Below, one piece after another: positions 1 to 12,700 of a stretch of 64,000 nt of DNA. The position numbers were made by a program, and so were the translations under genes. The number at the start of each line of letters is the position of its first letter. Position 1 is the first letter of the stretch. The notes under the pieces were generated by a model, which saw only the letters and a list, made by a program, of their open reading frames with translations, was not told the origin of the DNA and ran no database searches. This DNA is from Lindgomyces ingoldianus (lineage: Eukaryota > Ascomycota > Dothideomycetes > Pleosporales > Lindgomycetaceae), in NCBI RefSeq assembly GCF_010093535.1, contig NW_022985175.1, forward strand, positions 248,001 through 312,000, written 5' to 3'.

Positions 1-3000
1 CACCCACCACCATAGCCCCGTGATCCTCAGTAAACAGGCGCAGCGAGGGGATGGCGGATTGCAGGGTTAGTGGGGAGGATGGAGGAGAGTCGAATTGGCT
101 TTCAAGGGGGGGTGGGGTATTCTAGGGGCTTGTTATCTGTGGAAATGGCCTGGTGGGTTGTCTTCAAAAGATTATCAGGGGAGGTGGCATCGGCTTCTTT
201 TCAAGCCGCATCCTAGAACCCTGCTTTTCGGCGAAGGCTTCTTTTGCGCTTTCGCTAGGTGGTTTCTTGAGGGAGGGAGGCTGGGAGGGACAGGCGAAAG
301 GAGTTAATATGAGCGTATGATTCGTTAATGCTTGGTCGCCGAACTAATTTGCCGGAACGCATCATTCTCTTTCCAAGTGTTTAATATCTCTAATACGTTC
401 ATATTCATGTTAACTACTCGGGGTTGCTCAGACGCATTATCATGAACATATTGTAGGAAGGTGCTCCATTTCGTCTTCTCGAGTAGGGATTAATTTGGAG
501 TATCTGCTCGACTGTTTTAGAGATCTTGGGCTTCATCGAGCCAAGATAACGTGGCGTTAACGTTTTGCTCACACGGGGTAACATCTTGGACTGGAGTTGA
601 ATGGAGAGGAGTCATGAATAGGTGTGGAGAATAGAGGAAAGGAAAGAAATTTATATACGACGCAGCTATATACCGATTCGCATTGGATATGGTATAAATA
701 AGGAAATAGTATGGGCGATGGAAGTCTTCGAATATGTCTTACAATATTGCTGTTAGCGATACCTTAGCTTTAATAGTGCAAGCTGCAATATAGACGGAAA
801 GACGTAGAGCACGTGGGTCATAGGATATTAGGATTCATTCTGGAGTAAGGATGCATTCCCCTAACGTCGTACTCGATAATAGAATGAATAATCCTGGGAA
901 TAATTCTATGATTTAGGGAACCTTTGAAACGGATTGTGAATCGGGTAGAGCTGTTAGTATACCGAATTTAAAGGAATCATCGCTCGAGGAATGGAGAACT
1001 AGTAGGGAATATTTTCAAATGGAGAGGAAATAAAGGTAAAACGTCGCGCCAAGAGAATTCGAAATCCATCCAGAGACTAGACTTCTAAAGCTCCAGGCAA
1101 TATCACGGTCCACAAAATACTTCACGTTAGTAGTATCGTAGATTTTAGGGGAAGTGTCATGGTTAGAGAAGTGGATTGTTCGTTCAAAACAACTCAAGTA
1201 TTTGACCATAACAGATGAAAATTTGACCACTTACGTATTTGTTGTGCACTGGAACTAGTTCAAAGTGCTGTATCACTTAAAGTCTTGCCTTGCTGTGGAC
1301 GAGAGGACATCCTGGGCCATCTCTAGCAGAATATTCGATTTGATGCAATCTAGGCACAGGCCTTGCACCCTGCTAATCAGTACATCTATATTTGTAAATT
1401 GATTCGGGAAATGCGTTGAGCTTGTGATCAAATAACATACCACGAAATCTTACTTGGTAGTGACTTGGGATTCCGCTCATCTTCGAGATTTTCCGAAGGT
1501 ATACTGAAAGTGAAAGATCCTTGAATGACTACAGGACGACGTCGTTGGATCCTCTCAAATTGAGAGTCGGCATTTAATTCGCGCATGTGACTGAGTTTGT
1601 GTCACTAACTAGGCCTTGAATGTCCTCTCAGCGGGGAGGTCGCTGGTTCGGAATATGCGTCAACGTTGCTATAGGCAATCCACACCATATTATCAGTATC
1701 GATAGATTAATTTATGATTCCCATGGTAGAGAAAAAGGTTGAAAGAAAACTACAGCGTGTGTGATGTTTTCTAAATGACTAGACGGCCTATATGGCCTGG
1801 ATAAGTTCACGGTGCTAAAGTAGTAGAGCGTAAGTGTCCGTACGCAGCAGCATCGTTACAGTTTAGATACTAGTTATTGCGCACAAGAAGGATCACGTAA
1901 CTATGTCCCATGATGCTCGTGCGCGAACCTCCGTGCGCGAACATCTAGATATTCCCCTTTTCCTCCGTACGGAGGAAAAAGACAGAGCAATAACCAGAAA
2001 CATGTTGTCCCCACCCTACCTACTTTGTACGCTGTGCACACCGTACACTACTCTTACTCTTGCTACTTAAGTGCTCATACCATAAGCAGCTAGCTGAAAG
2101 AGCCCATTCAACAGTAAGTGTATTAGATACGTAACGAACTAGCTATAGGAATGAGGCATGCCCATGAATAGAATATTCGGTACTGATCCCTGTACAATTT
2201 TGGAGAATAGTCTGAGTTACCTTGGCGGATTCAAGTGGACTGTCTAGTACCTACGCAGCAAGAGCAGCCTCTGGAGTCTGAAGCGGATAGCTCCAAGAGC
2301 ACCTCTGAGACCCATACTCTACTCCATGTTCGGACAGTGTCAACGCAATCGTATTTGTCACAGAGCACCGCATAAACCAGCTAAAGTTGTGGGCGGAAGG
2401 GTTTCACGGAGATCGGAACTCTGCATGCGCGCAATCTTGCAAGGTAGTGTCCATATACGCCGGGTCGTCATCTGGAAACTGGATCTCTCGCAGAGGCCCT
2501 CGAGAGATTTTGACCTTCGGTAAATCTGCTATTGAATTTGGTATCGAAAGCAGTTGAAGCCGTGCCCAGTGACTGAGAAGAAACGAGAAACCCACAGCTG
2601 CTTCATTCTCGTCATTGCCAAGCTGAAGAAGTATGTCCCGGCTTTTTGCGACAACGGTCGTACTATGCGCTATTTTTAGTGATGCTTAAGAATCCGACCA
2701 TGTACGAAGAGAGAAATTGTAAGAAGTGAGACTTTGACTTGACAGCCAATTAGCTACCGTATTGTCTCGAAGGAGGAGATTTACAAATTGTACCCGATGT
2801 CAATACCGTTAACTTGAGGATAAGATGGAAGAGCAAGAGGAGAAGTACGGCCTCCGCTCCAATCCCACTGTTTGGGGTAGTTGAGGGAAGAGTGGGCAAG
2901 GAGGTGAGTGGGGAAAATGATGACGCTACCAGAGGACACGCTCGAGATGAGATCCAGAACTTGACTGAACAACTTTCGTGGATGAATCTACCTGATCAGC

Positions 3001-3057
3001 TGATCTATGAACTTGCGAGGCTCGACAAGACCTTCACCTCCACTCAGAACTGAACTA
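1..3057. other. Left-edge intergenic region, no recognised gene
   Basis: I recognise no conserved protein in this stretch. Open frames are short and lack family motifs. A coding-like frame at 2814-3053 (+) ends four bases before the transposon at 3058 and could be the tail of an unrecognised gene. A perfect 22-bp palindrome lies at about 1958-1979, close to a repeated GTGCGCGAAC decamer at about 1919-1942. Confidence 0.5.
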
Positions 3058-4850
3058 CAGTCAACTCTTGATGGCGCGATGCGCGATTAAACAATATTTT
3101 AATATAGCAATACATTTCTTAAACCTAAATTAATTTCCTACTAAAATATTCTATTTTGCAATACCTACTATATTGCAAGCTTTTAGCTAGATTATTGTTA
3201 TATTAAGAGATAAAATGCTATGTGTAGTAATTACTAATAAGCAGTAACAGGCTCTGCGTTAATAGTATTAATGTTAAGGTCCTAGCTAAAAGCAGCTTAA
3301 TGTAATTAAGTAGTTTAAGTAAGAGTACAACTATTGCATCTATTAGTTAACAGTATTAGAGTCCCTTTTAGAGTAATATAGCTACCTTAACAGTAGCTCT
3401 GCTACTACCTGCACATGTTAATAATAGGCATAGTAGCCTATTCTTAAAGCTGTCCTCTTTAACTAGCAGTAGCACCTTAAGAGCTTTAGCAGCAACATCT
3501 CTAGTAATATCTTTATTAAGAAAGCAAAAGCTATCTAGCTACAGATACCTAATTATGCTAACTTTTCTATACTAGAGTTTAGCTTAGGCTAGCTTACTAA
3601 CTTTAAGCAATAGTATAATATTAAGCTTTATTAACACTAGAGTAAGGCTGCGTTAGTGCTAGCTAGGGCTAAAAAAGAGATAAGGGCTATTAAAACACTG
3701 TGTAGAGAATACGCAGAGTAGGATATATTTAATATAGATAAAACAGGCCTATATTAGCAGCAGGCGCTGTTGTTAGGGCTTTCTACTAAAGCTTAACTTA
3801 GTAAGAAAAAGGATAAAAACTAAATATTAATTATATGCTACTATAACTTTACTAGTAGTAAGCGCTTTACTTTTTAGGCTATTAAAAAGGTAGCTAGACT
3901 ATATGCTTTATAATTTATTAACTTTAAAGCTTTTAGCATTTAATAGTTGTTAAATCTTAAGGTGTAGATAACATATACTATTATAATAGATTAGCTACAG
4001 GCCTTTTATTAGTAAATAAAAGAGACTAGGTCTATTCTACTACTAATAGATAACTATAGCGCTTATATCTTTAGCGTTAATTTTAAACTACCTTTACTAA
4101 ATATTTACATTTAATAGCTGCCTACTAACTTAACTAGCGTCTACTAGCTACTTAATTAGAGCGTAATTAGTTAGTTTAAGCGCTTATATAAAAAGTAATA
4201 AATATGCTATATAGTTACTAGCTATAAGCGCAGCGCAGATCTAGTAACTTAAGTTAACCTTTACTATGCCTTACGCTAGGCCTTTTAAGCCTAGTATAAT
4301 AACTTTTAAAGTAATATAATTTATTACTACTTCTACTAAGCTAGAATTTAGCCTTTATAAGAACTAATCTACCTACTTAATTTAAAGAAGCAGTCTTAGC
4401 AGGAGCTAGAGAAGCTCTACTAGTAAGTGCAGCACGCAGGTAGGATTTAAAACGCTATAAGCCTTAAAAACTTCTTAAATTCTATTAATAAAAATTATAA
4501 GCCTACTTAATCTAACTTTAATGTAGTAAATGTAATTACAACATATAGCTAGCAGCTAGTTAAAAATAAATTAGATAATAAAAGGCTTCTTATATAAATA
4601 CCTACTCTTACGTAGGTAGAGTAGGCTCTTAAATTACTACTCTTATATTAAGAGCATACAGATTTAATAACTCCCTAGCAGATTAGAGCGCTCTAGCAGC
4701 TATATACTAAAGTAAAGGCTTAAAAGTCTAAGTAGTTTGTCTAGGGCACTCTAGATAGTTAGATTACGTAACCCTCTTGCTGCAACAATATTGCAATATA
4801 ATAATATAATCCTTGTTCTAGAATTGTATCGCGCTATTAAGAGTTAACTG
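3058..4850. mobile_element. RIP-degraded Fot1/pogo-like (Tc1-mariner) DNA transposon
   Basis: This is a 1.79-kb element with terminal inverted repeats. The left end begins CAGTCAACTC and the right end, read inward on the other strand, begins CAGTTAACTC. The first 23 bases agree at 20 positions, and all three differences are C/T or G/A. A TA dinucleotide flanks each end (3056-3057 and 4851-4852), the target duplication of Tc1/mariner/pogo elements. Reading the + strand through its stop codons, recognisable DDE transposase landmarks occur in order: FNIDKTGLY near 3730 (family pattern N-MDETG), LLLIDNYSA near 4040, and a PTNLTSVY..NQ-VI-SFK block near 4120-4190. Nearly every frame is filled with TAG and TAA, and CpA/TpG are depleted in favour of TpA, as RIP produces. 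The transposase is dead. The length matches complete Fot1-type elements, so this is a full-length copy rather than a short non-autonomous one. Confidence 0.85.
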
Positions 4851-4852
4851 TA

Positions 4853-6547
4853 GTTATTAGCATTAAGTGATAGATTGATCTACTGAAAATTACCATTCTT
4901 TCCACGGAGTTTCGAAGCCACTACACTGATTTCGGTGTCTTTCTGCGATCTCAGAACCCACATCACCCTCGAGGGTAGGCTTATGAAACTCTGACTTATG
5001 CTTCCACACGCCATTTTATGGCTCTCCTGTCCGATAGGAGTTTATGTAATGGGCTTGCTGGAGTGAATGAAAGCTAAGTGATGGAGAAATTGCCGAAGAT
5101 TTGTTCAAAGTTTGATAATAGGGAGGCCATTTGGTCTGTGCGCGGCTTCATTGATGGATGAACGACTAACAATGCAGGCTCCTCTGTGAACATATGACAC
5201 ACGGGTGTCATTAATCTTCAGCCTCTTCAGGCCGATGACAAAAATTTATTCTAAGCCTTAGCTGGCGGTTCCTTTTTTAAGTTTTCAATGGCCGGCCGAA
5301 TGAGTCCGAGCCATCTCCTTTTCCCGATCTAAAGCCAGCACTGGACCGATAGATCCGCGAGAAGGCCGAGTTTCAGCGGGCGACCGCTGGAGACATTTCG
5401 CAGCCGCAGCATTGGCGAAGTTGAACCGCAGACACTCCGCTTCTCCTACACCATTCTGATGCCGATGAGCACAGCGTTTCCCAATTCTTCTTTTGTTTCT
5501 GTCACGCTACCCCACCTGCAGGTGAGCCGATAGCGCCATTGCACAAGCATCGTGAAGCAGTGGGAGTCTTTTGAAGGAGACGTTCTGCGTCCGCGCTTTT
5601 GAGCTCAACATGGCAAGAGTTTCCGGTTGAGGCTCAACTAGAGACGCGTGCTGTCATTCGAGATGCACCAATTGCAGGAAACCTTGATTCACACATCGAT
5701 GCTAGCGTTTCGACAACCAAGCTTGCCATGCACTCGAACACCTATGGCGTAGTAGATGCCGTAGTTGGACATCTCCGCTGTCCCGCAGCGATCACTTCAT
5801 CGGATGCTAGCTCGGTACCTAGGTATCCAACTGATCCCTCACTTGCCGTGCCTAAGGCCTGTGTCAGGTTATCTGGAACCAGCAGATCCCAATGACTTGC
5901 AGTTCAAGGACCAATTCCCTCTACCAGTTTTACGGATGTGGTGCGGTATCGGCAGACCATGAAGCACACGATTCATCCACCTAGCGTATCGTATTCTATG
6001 GTCCCGTCGGTCAGGAACCGCCAGTTTCAACGCAGCACTGCGGCAGAGAAGCCAATTTAGCAAAGTAAGCAGGCGTCTTCACCCCCCGGCACATCATAGA
6101 AGGCGCTGGTATCATTCGCTACAACCCCGCATTATCTGCAATGGGCAGTAATTCCAGAGGGGATGGTGATAGCCGCTGGGGGCTGTAACCACTCGTCTGC
6201 TAGAGGGAACTGCACGCTGGAGTGGGGAAGCTAAGGCGGTGTTACGCTTCAAATGACCAAAGATTGAGGTCTCGATGTCTCATGGGCCGTGAGAGGGGCG
6301 TGCATTGCTTTGTGTGATGTGTATAAAAGACCCCTTCGCCCCTAGGATCTGAGGTACCTTGAATCTGCTCTCTCACTGTGTGGAAGCCAGACGAGCCCTT
6401 CTTACGACGTCACGTTGTTCCGGAAAAGGTAACTATGTAACAACCCCTCCGCTCAGCGGATAATAAGACAGGCGACTGACCTTGTGTCAGATAACCACAC
6501 GACTTTCGACCCTCTGATCCTCTTCAGATTCTTAGTTGCTTCTCACA
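4853..6547. other. Intergenic region and promoter of the formate dehydrogenase gene
   Basis: I recognise no gene here. Base composition returns to normal immediately after the transposon. Open frames at 5599-6063 have no family motif. The last 230 bp are the likely promoter and 5' leader of the downstream gene. Confidence 0.4.
6322..6329 (+). promoter_or_regulatory. TATA box of the formate dehydrogenase gene
   Basis: The sequence TATAAAAG lies about 220 bp upstream of the ATG at 6548. This would give a long 5' leader of roughly 190 nt. The assignment rests on motif and position only. Confidence 0.5.
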
Positions 6548-8112
6548 ATGGTATTTCTCCGTTCATTCTCCAGGCTCGCCGGCCCGGTTTCCTCGGCGCT
6601 CTCTGCACGTACTGCCCCGAGGGTTACTTCCTGTGGAGCATCGTTCGTCCGCCAGCCGATTGCCTTCAGAACGCTAACGGCGACTGCATCACAACAGGGC
6701 AAGGTCCTTCTCGTCCTCTACGATGTAAGTTGAAGTCGAAGTACCACCTGAATAATGCCTGGATACTAATGCGGCTTGCAGGGCGGCATCCACGCCGAGC
6801 AAGAACCCCAGCTTCTGGGAACAACGGAGAACGAATTGGGCATAAGGAAGTGGATTGAGGAGCAGGGTCACACGCTCGTGACGACATCAGACAAGGAGGG
6901 CGAGAACTCTAAGTTTGATCAGGAATTGGTGGACGCGGAGGTCATCATCACCACTCCGTATGTTGGAAGCTACCCCGCACTGCCAAAGCCTGCCCCGCAA
7001 CTACAGGTCTTCCTCGCCCCACCATCTCGCCACTCCTATGCGGGCTTCTCCTTAATTCTTGCCACGTTCGCTCAATAGAGGTAATGCACGCTGACAATTA
7101 TGATTGTTGCGCAGTTTCCATCCCGGCTACCTCACCGCAGAGCGCCTGGCCAAGGCAAAGAACCTCAAGATCGCTGTCACTGCTGGTATTGGATCTGACC
7201 ACATCGACCTGAATGCTGCGAACAAGACCAATGGCGGCATCACTGTCGCTGAAGTCACGGGGTCAAATGTTGTATCTGTAGCCGAACACGTAGTCATGAC
7301 CATTCTCACCCTCGTCCGTAACTTCGTCCCTGCACACGAGCAGATTGCCGCTGGCGAATGGGACGTCGCTGCAGTAGCTAAGAACGAGTATGACCTGGAG
7401 GATAAGGTTGTCGGTACCGTCGCTGTCGGCCGAATCGGCGAGCGTGTGCTGCGACGTCTGAAGCCTTTTGACTGCAAGGAGCTGCTTTACTTCGACTACC
7501 AGCCACTAACTCCTGAGAAGGAGAAGGAGATTGGCTGCCGAAGGGTCATGGACTTGGAGGAGATGTTGGCACAGTGCGATGTCGTCACCATCAACTGCCC
7601 GCTGCACGAGAAGACACGGGGTCTATTCAATAAGGACCTCATCTCCAAGATGAAGAAGGGTGAGTGGTGACCCAACGATGACCAATATCAACACTAATTG
7701 AGGTGCAGGATCATGGCTCGTGAACACGGCTCGGGGTGCCATCGTGGTCAAGGAAGACGTTGCTGAGGCCCTCAAGTCTGGTCATCTTCGTGGATATGGT
7801 GGTGATGTGTGGTTCCCTCAGCCCGCGCCTAAGGATCACCCACTACGATATGCCCAGAACCCATGGGGTGGAGGCAACGCCATGGTTCCTCACATGTCTG
7901 GTACCTCGATTGATGCCCAGAAGGTACGTCTAGTGGAAACACTTAATCATGAAGGCTCTTGCTTACTTTTTTTTTTTTAGCGATATGCTGCTGGTGTTAA
8001 GGCTATCCTCGATTCGTACTTTTCCGGCCGCGAAGACTACCGGCCCGAGGACCTTATTGTGCACAAGGGCGACTATGCCACTAAGGCGTACGGCCAGCGT
8101 GACAAAAAATGA
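6548..8112 (+). CDS. NAD+-dependent formate dehydrogenase, probably mitochondrial
   Basis: The enzyme oxidises formate to CO2 and reduces NAD+ (D-2-hydroxyacid dehydrogenase family). Five exons join in frame: 6548-6724, 6782-6957, 7115-7659, 7709-7923 and 7981-8112, giving 414 aa, close to fungal formate dehydrogenases with a leader. The first 47 or so residues are rich in R, S and A without acids, which suggests a mitochondrial presequence. Family landmarks are [38 protein letters not shown], the Rossmann segment [19 protein letters not shown] and the catalytic His segment [11 protein letters not shown]. The start has a good CACAATGG context, and an upstream in-frame TTG was rejected. The dinucleotide motif reads AVGRIG rather than GxGxxG. 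The gene ends 233 bp from a convergent small membrane-protein gene. Expression is probably formate- or methanol-responsive by analogy only. Confidence 0.93.
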
Positions 8113-8345
8113 ACGAATGGAGAGTGAAAGAGGGGGCGAATTTCCTTTTCCTTGGTCGACTCAGACTGGGTCAATTGTAGGCTGCACATAAATCAATGAA
8201 TCCTTGATACTCCTACATACCAAACCATGCAAATGCGATGCGCTCCCAAAATGCCATACCCACTTAAGGATCCAAATCAACCTGAAAGCCTTACGTCCCA
8301 TATACCGGTATCCGTGAAGGGCCGTCCACACGAGAAGATGCTCTA

Positions 8346-8975
8346 TTAATAGAATGTATCAGAATTCCTTGACCGTGAGAGTGACGGCCGTCTATCATCT
8401 TCCGTCTCATCATCACTATCATCTTTAAACCCCTCCTCCAACTCTCTGCTCAACCTCCGGTCTTCCTCGCCCATCATACTCCGTCTTTGCTCCAGAGCCT
8501 CCCGTCTGTGCTCATCAATGGGGTCGAAGCCGACCATGCCTTCGCCCTCCTCATCGTCAAAGAGCTCGTCTTCATTGTGCTCGCCTCCGCTTCCGTCGAC
8601 AACGCTGCGATGCCGTAATGTCCAGCTAGACGGGACAAAGAGGTTGAACAGCGCGTCGGATACGCGGGTTCGCCAGGAGGACGTGGTGGTGGACATGCCC
8701 TCGAAGGATGCGGGCATGGGGAGGTACTGGCTGTAACGCGATCGATATCGGCGCACGAAGGGGACGAAGAGGTGGGCGAGGAAGAGGTATAGCAGCGCGG
8801 CGAGAAAGAGCGGGATGAAGATTGTCTGCAGACAGGAAGTGTCAGCGGAGCGACGGAGGAATGTAGCGTTGCTTGCATCCAATGGTTGACCATGGATTGA
8901 TGCAACGGTGAAACATGTGATCGGGTTTTGTAAGGCTGAGTGACGTACCTTGAGGAAGTGCAGGAATCCCGACAT
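8346..8975 (-). CDS. Small single-pass membrane protein with acidic tail, function unknown
   Basis: I do not recognise the family. The model has an ATG at 8975, exon 1 at 8949-8975, a 123-nt intron (8826-8948, GTACGT...CTGCAG) and exon 2 at 8346-8825, giving 168 aa. Residues about 10-34 form one strong hydrophobic helix (IFIPLFLAALLYLFLAHLF), followed by a basic RRYRSRYSQYLP stretch, which suggests a short N-terminal lumenal or anchor segment and a cytosolic tail. The tail is rich in D/E, with EDELFDDEEGEGM and DDSDDETEDDRR, and ends in an S/R-rich segment. The intron is a multiple of three with no stop, so an unspliced transcript would encode a 209-aa form. The gene diverges from the formin across about 815 bp and converges on formate dehydrogenase. 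Confidence 0.75.
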   Translation of the reverse strand: MSGFLHFLKVRHSALQNPITCFTVASIHGQPLDASNATFLRRSADTSCLQTIFIPLFLAALLYLFLAHLFVPFVRRYRSRYSQYLPMPASFEGMSTTTSSWRTRVSDALFNLFVPSSWTLRHRSVVDGSGGEHNEDELFDDEEGEGMVGFDPIDEHRREALEQRRSMMGEEDRRLSRELEEGFKDDSDDETEDDRRPSLSRSRNSDTFY

Positions 8976-9790
8976 GGTGACTACAGCCTCTATTGCTCGA
9001 TTGATGCCCGGCTGCTGCTGAGGATATGGATATGGGTGAATGAATGCGGCTCAGCTGCGCGCTGACAAGGGCTCGGCGGACCGAAAACAGCAGCTCGAGG
9101 CCGGATGCGCCTGCTACTGGGGGTTGCTGCTGCGGATGCAGAGGCGGGCGGACAGCGGCTCTCGTCGCTCGTCTTCGCGACGACACAGGTGAGGTTCAAA
9201 CAAACGTCGTGAGCCTGGGATGGAGCGCGCCGCCGTGCGTGGGCTGGAGGCGCTCAGGCAAGACGAGGACCCCCGTTCACGCTCAAGCCACGTTCGACAC
9301 GCGGCGCAAGGTGGTCCGAACGAGTTTCAGGAGAACGTGAAGGGTGTCTCAACCCCCCAATGCGGAAACGCTGCAGACAGACACCTGCAGACGTCGTCCC
9401 AGGCCCTCGAAACACTTCCCCCGCCGTGAATTCCTCGCTGCTTCAGCAAAAGTTTCTCCCCGTCATCGACCCCTCGCGCGAGTGTTGGGTATAACTGCGC
9501 GGATGCGCGCTCGGGAGTCCGCCCTTCACAAGCCCTGCTAGCACTCGGCCACATCCCGACGCCTCCTGCAACTGCAACTGCAACTGCAACTGCAATCTGC
9601 AATCTGCCCACCGCGAACGTCAACGCTCCGAGTCCTGTGCCCGCGCTCCCTCGTGCCCCGCTGTTCCGCCTCGCATTGCCGTGTTTCAGACTGATTTGGC
9701 ACGCTGGCCGCTGGCTCTTGCACTGGAGCCCGCGCCGGGGCAGCTCACCATAACTCTCCGGGCAGCAGCCGACATTACGCATAACCTACG
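8976..9790. other. Divergent promoter region between the small membrane-protein gene and the formin
   Basis: This GC-rich stretch is without a recognised gene; the several open frames overlap on both strands and share no motif. It must carry the promoters of both divergent genes and the formin 5' leader. A CTGCAA hexamer array lies at about 9566-9606. Confidence 0.5.
9566..9606. repeat. CTGCAA hexanucleotide microsatellite
   Basis: About four perfect CTGCAA/ACTGCA units are followed by two imperfect ones (CTGCAAT), some 190 bp upstream of the formin ATG and probably inside its 5' leader. It is a likely length-polymorphic tract. Confidence 0.8.
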
Positions 9791-12700
9791 ATGCCGTCCA
9801 GCACGCCGCAGGATGGCAAGGGGAGACAATCATCCGCCGGCAAGTTCTTCGGGCGCCGCCTGCACAAGGACCGGCCCACCAACGAAACCCACCTCGGCCC
9901 CAACTCGCAGAGCCCTCCAGGGAGCGCGGCAGGCTCGCAGTCGTCTAGACATTCTCACAGAACGTCAGTCGCTTCGATAGAAAGGCCCGTATCGATGGGC
10001 ATGGAGCCCGGGCTGGCTATGCAGGCCGGGGTCATCACCTCGATCCCCTACGACTCGACCAGCGTCGACGGACGGCCACAGAGATACACGTCAGACGAGG
10101 CCGCACGGCAGCAAGAGCCGCTGCCCCATCATCTGAACAAGGGCGGGGGAGACTTCCATCAGTATCCCGTCTTCAATCCACCTTCCTTGCCCCCCAATGG
10201 CTACCCGAATTCCGGCCCACCACGCCCACCACCACATGCCGCCGGCACCACCATAGCATCCAGCCAGCCCGGTGACCGAGGCGTCTCGATGCAGCAATGG
10301 GGCGGCGGCCGCGGCAGCAGCAATGGTTATTACTCCTCGTACGCTGGGACCGACTCTTCTGCTAACACGCGCACATCCTCTGACCAAGCAAGCGTGTACT
10401 CAAATGACTCCAAGACGCGTGCCTCCAACCTCTACTACCCCAATAACACGTCACAGTCGACCTTCTCCTCCATCGGCCTTGATGCCGGGAGCCTCCTTCC
10501 CACCGCGGTTGCTACCCCGCGTGACTCTCACCGGCACCTTCTGCATTCGAACCATCCCTCTGCATTCTCGTCCACCTCATCATTTGGCCCCCAGTCCTTC
10601 AACCTGCAACGACCCCCGGATCATGTGATTGAGCAGGAGTTCATGAATCTGATGGTGAAGCGCGGGTGGAAGAGCCTGCCCGAGCAGGCGCGGCGGCAGA
10701 TGGAGGCGTACAAGATCGACAAGAAGTGGACGCTGGTGTACCAGGACAAGCTGGCAGAATACAAGCACGAGGAGAAGAAGCGCCACGTGAAGCGCGAGAC
10801 GTACACGCCCGGCAACCCTGACATCCTGGTGCGCGCCGAGGAGGAGGGCTCGCCGGAGTGGTACGTGAAGAAAGTTATGGACAATTCTATCAGCAATAAG
10901 CAGATGCAGAGTTTGGAGATTAGTCTACGCACCCAGCCAATTGCGTGGGTCAGGGGGTTTGTTGAGGCCCAAGGCCAAATAGCCCTCACCAATGTCTTGG
11001 CCAAAATCAACCGCAGGAAAGGGCAGGGCCCAGCACCGCCGCCCAGTGTGTCGCAACGAGATGCTGAAAGGGACGTGGAGCGCGAGTACGATATCATCAA
11101 ATGTCTGAAGGCGCTCATGAACAACAAGTATGGCGCCGATAATGCGTTGCAACATCCGTCAATTATCCAGGCCCTCGCCGGGTCCTTGATCTCCTCGCGA
11201 ATAAACACCCGAAAACTGGTTTCTGACGTCTTGACATTTCTTTGCCACTGGGGAGAGGGAACGGGCCACGAAAAGGTGCTCCAAGCACTTGACAACCTTA
11301 AAGTGCAATATGGCGAAAACGGCCGCTTTGACGCATGGATGCGGATCGTGGAAGTTACGGTTGATGGCCGCGGGAAGATGGGATCCATGGTGGGTGCTTC
11401 AGACGAAGTCCGCAGTGGAGGCATTGGCATGGAGAACCTGTTAATGGAATACGCCATTGCTACGCTCTTCCTCATCAACATGGTTGTCGATGCACCAGAA
11501 CGCGATCTCCAGCTACGAGTGCACATTCGGGCACAGTTCACAGCATGTGGGATCAAGCGGATCTTCAACAAGATGGAGGGCTTCCAGTACGAAGTTATCG
11601 ATAAGCAGATCGAGCGATACAAGGCCAACGAAGCTATCGACTATGAAGACTTGCTAGACCGCGAGAACAGTTCTATGGTGGATAGCATTGAGGGCGAGGT
11701 CAAGGATCTTAACGACCCAACTCAAATTGCAGACGCGATTATGAGCAAGATCAAGGACAGCCGAGCTCAAGACTACTTTTTGTCCGCAATGCAACATCTA
11801 CTTTTGATCCGGGATACCGATGGGGAGGACCGACTACGAATGTTCCAATTAGTGGATTCAATGCTCAGCTATGTCGCCATGGACCGACGACTACCGGATA
11901 TGGACCTGAAGCAAAGTCTGAATTTCACCGTTCAGTCTTTACTAGATAAGCTTTACACCGACTCCGAGGCACGACAAGCTCGGGATGAGGCGATCGAAGC
12001 CCGGCAAATTGCCGATTCGGCCATTGCGGAGCGAGATGAGATGAAAGCGGAAGTCGAGTTGGGTGCAGACGGGTTGGTGCAGAAGCTTCAAAGACAGGTC
12101 GAAGAACAGCAACGCATCATCGAGCTACGTGGAAGACAGGTCGAACAAATGAAAGCCGACCTTGCAGAAATACAACGAATCCGTGCACAAGAATTGCAGC
12201 GTAATGAGTTAGAAACGCGTGAGCTATATTTGATGCTCCGAGATGCTCAAGATGTTGCAGCTTCTGCAGCGAAGAAGACTGGAAAGGAAGTTCTTGGTGC
12301 AAGTGACCCCAAGCAGATGCAGGGCATTCTGGATCGCGAACGTCTGATGAACAGGCTGGAGATCCAACTCCAGAGGGCAAAGACTCAGGCACAGCTCGAG
12401 GGCAAGAATCTACAAGAACAGATGCAACCCAGCGAAAAGCTAAGAGAGCTGAGGGAGAGAATGGACGGCACCATGGGCGAAATGCCGGACCAGGGTTTTG
12501 GCGGATTCGATCCGAACTACCTAGGTACCGCAAGAGCAAAGAGTGGCATGCCACGAAGAAAGCCCGTTGGCGGTTTCGCGGAAGATGATCAGACCATGGC
12601 AGAAGCTGGTGAATACGATGACGACGATGCGATAATCGAGAAACCACGGCTGGTAGAGGTGCGGAAGCCTAAGATGAGCGCTTCTCAAGCCACTAACCTT

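Noticed and set aside
9327..9782. 151-codon minus-strand frame in the formin promoter
   Set aside because: Composition reflects GC-rich DNA and the CTGCAA array (it reads as alternating V/A); no family and no splice support.
10621..11628. Long minus-strand open frame opposite the formin
   Set aside because: It overlaps the formin exon entirely, has no motif, and is explained by the formin's codon composition.
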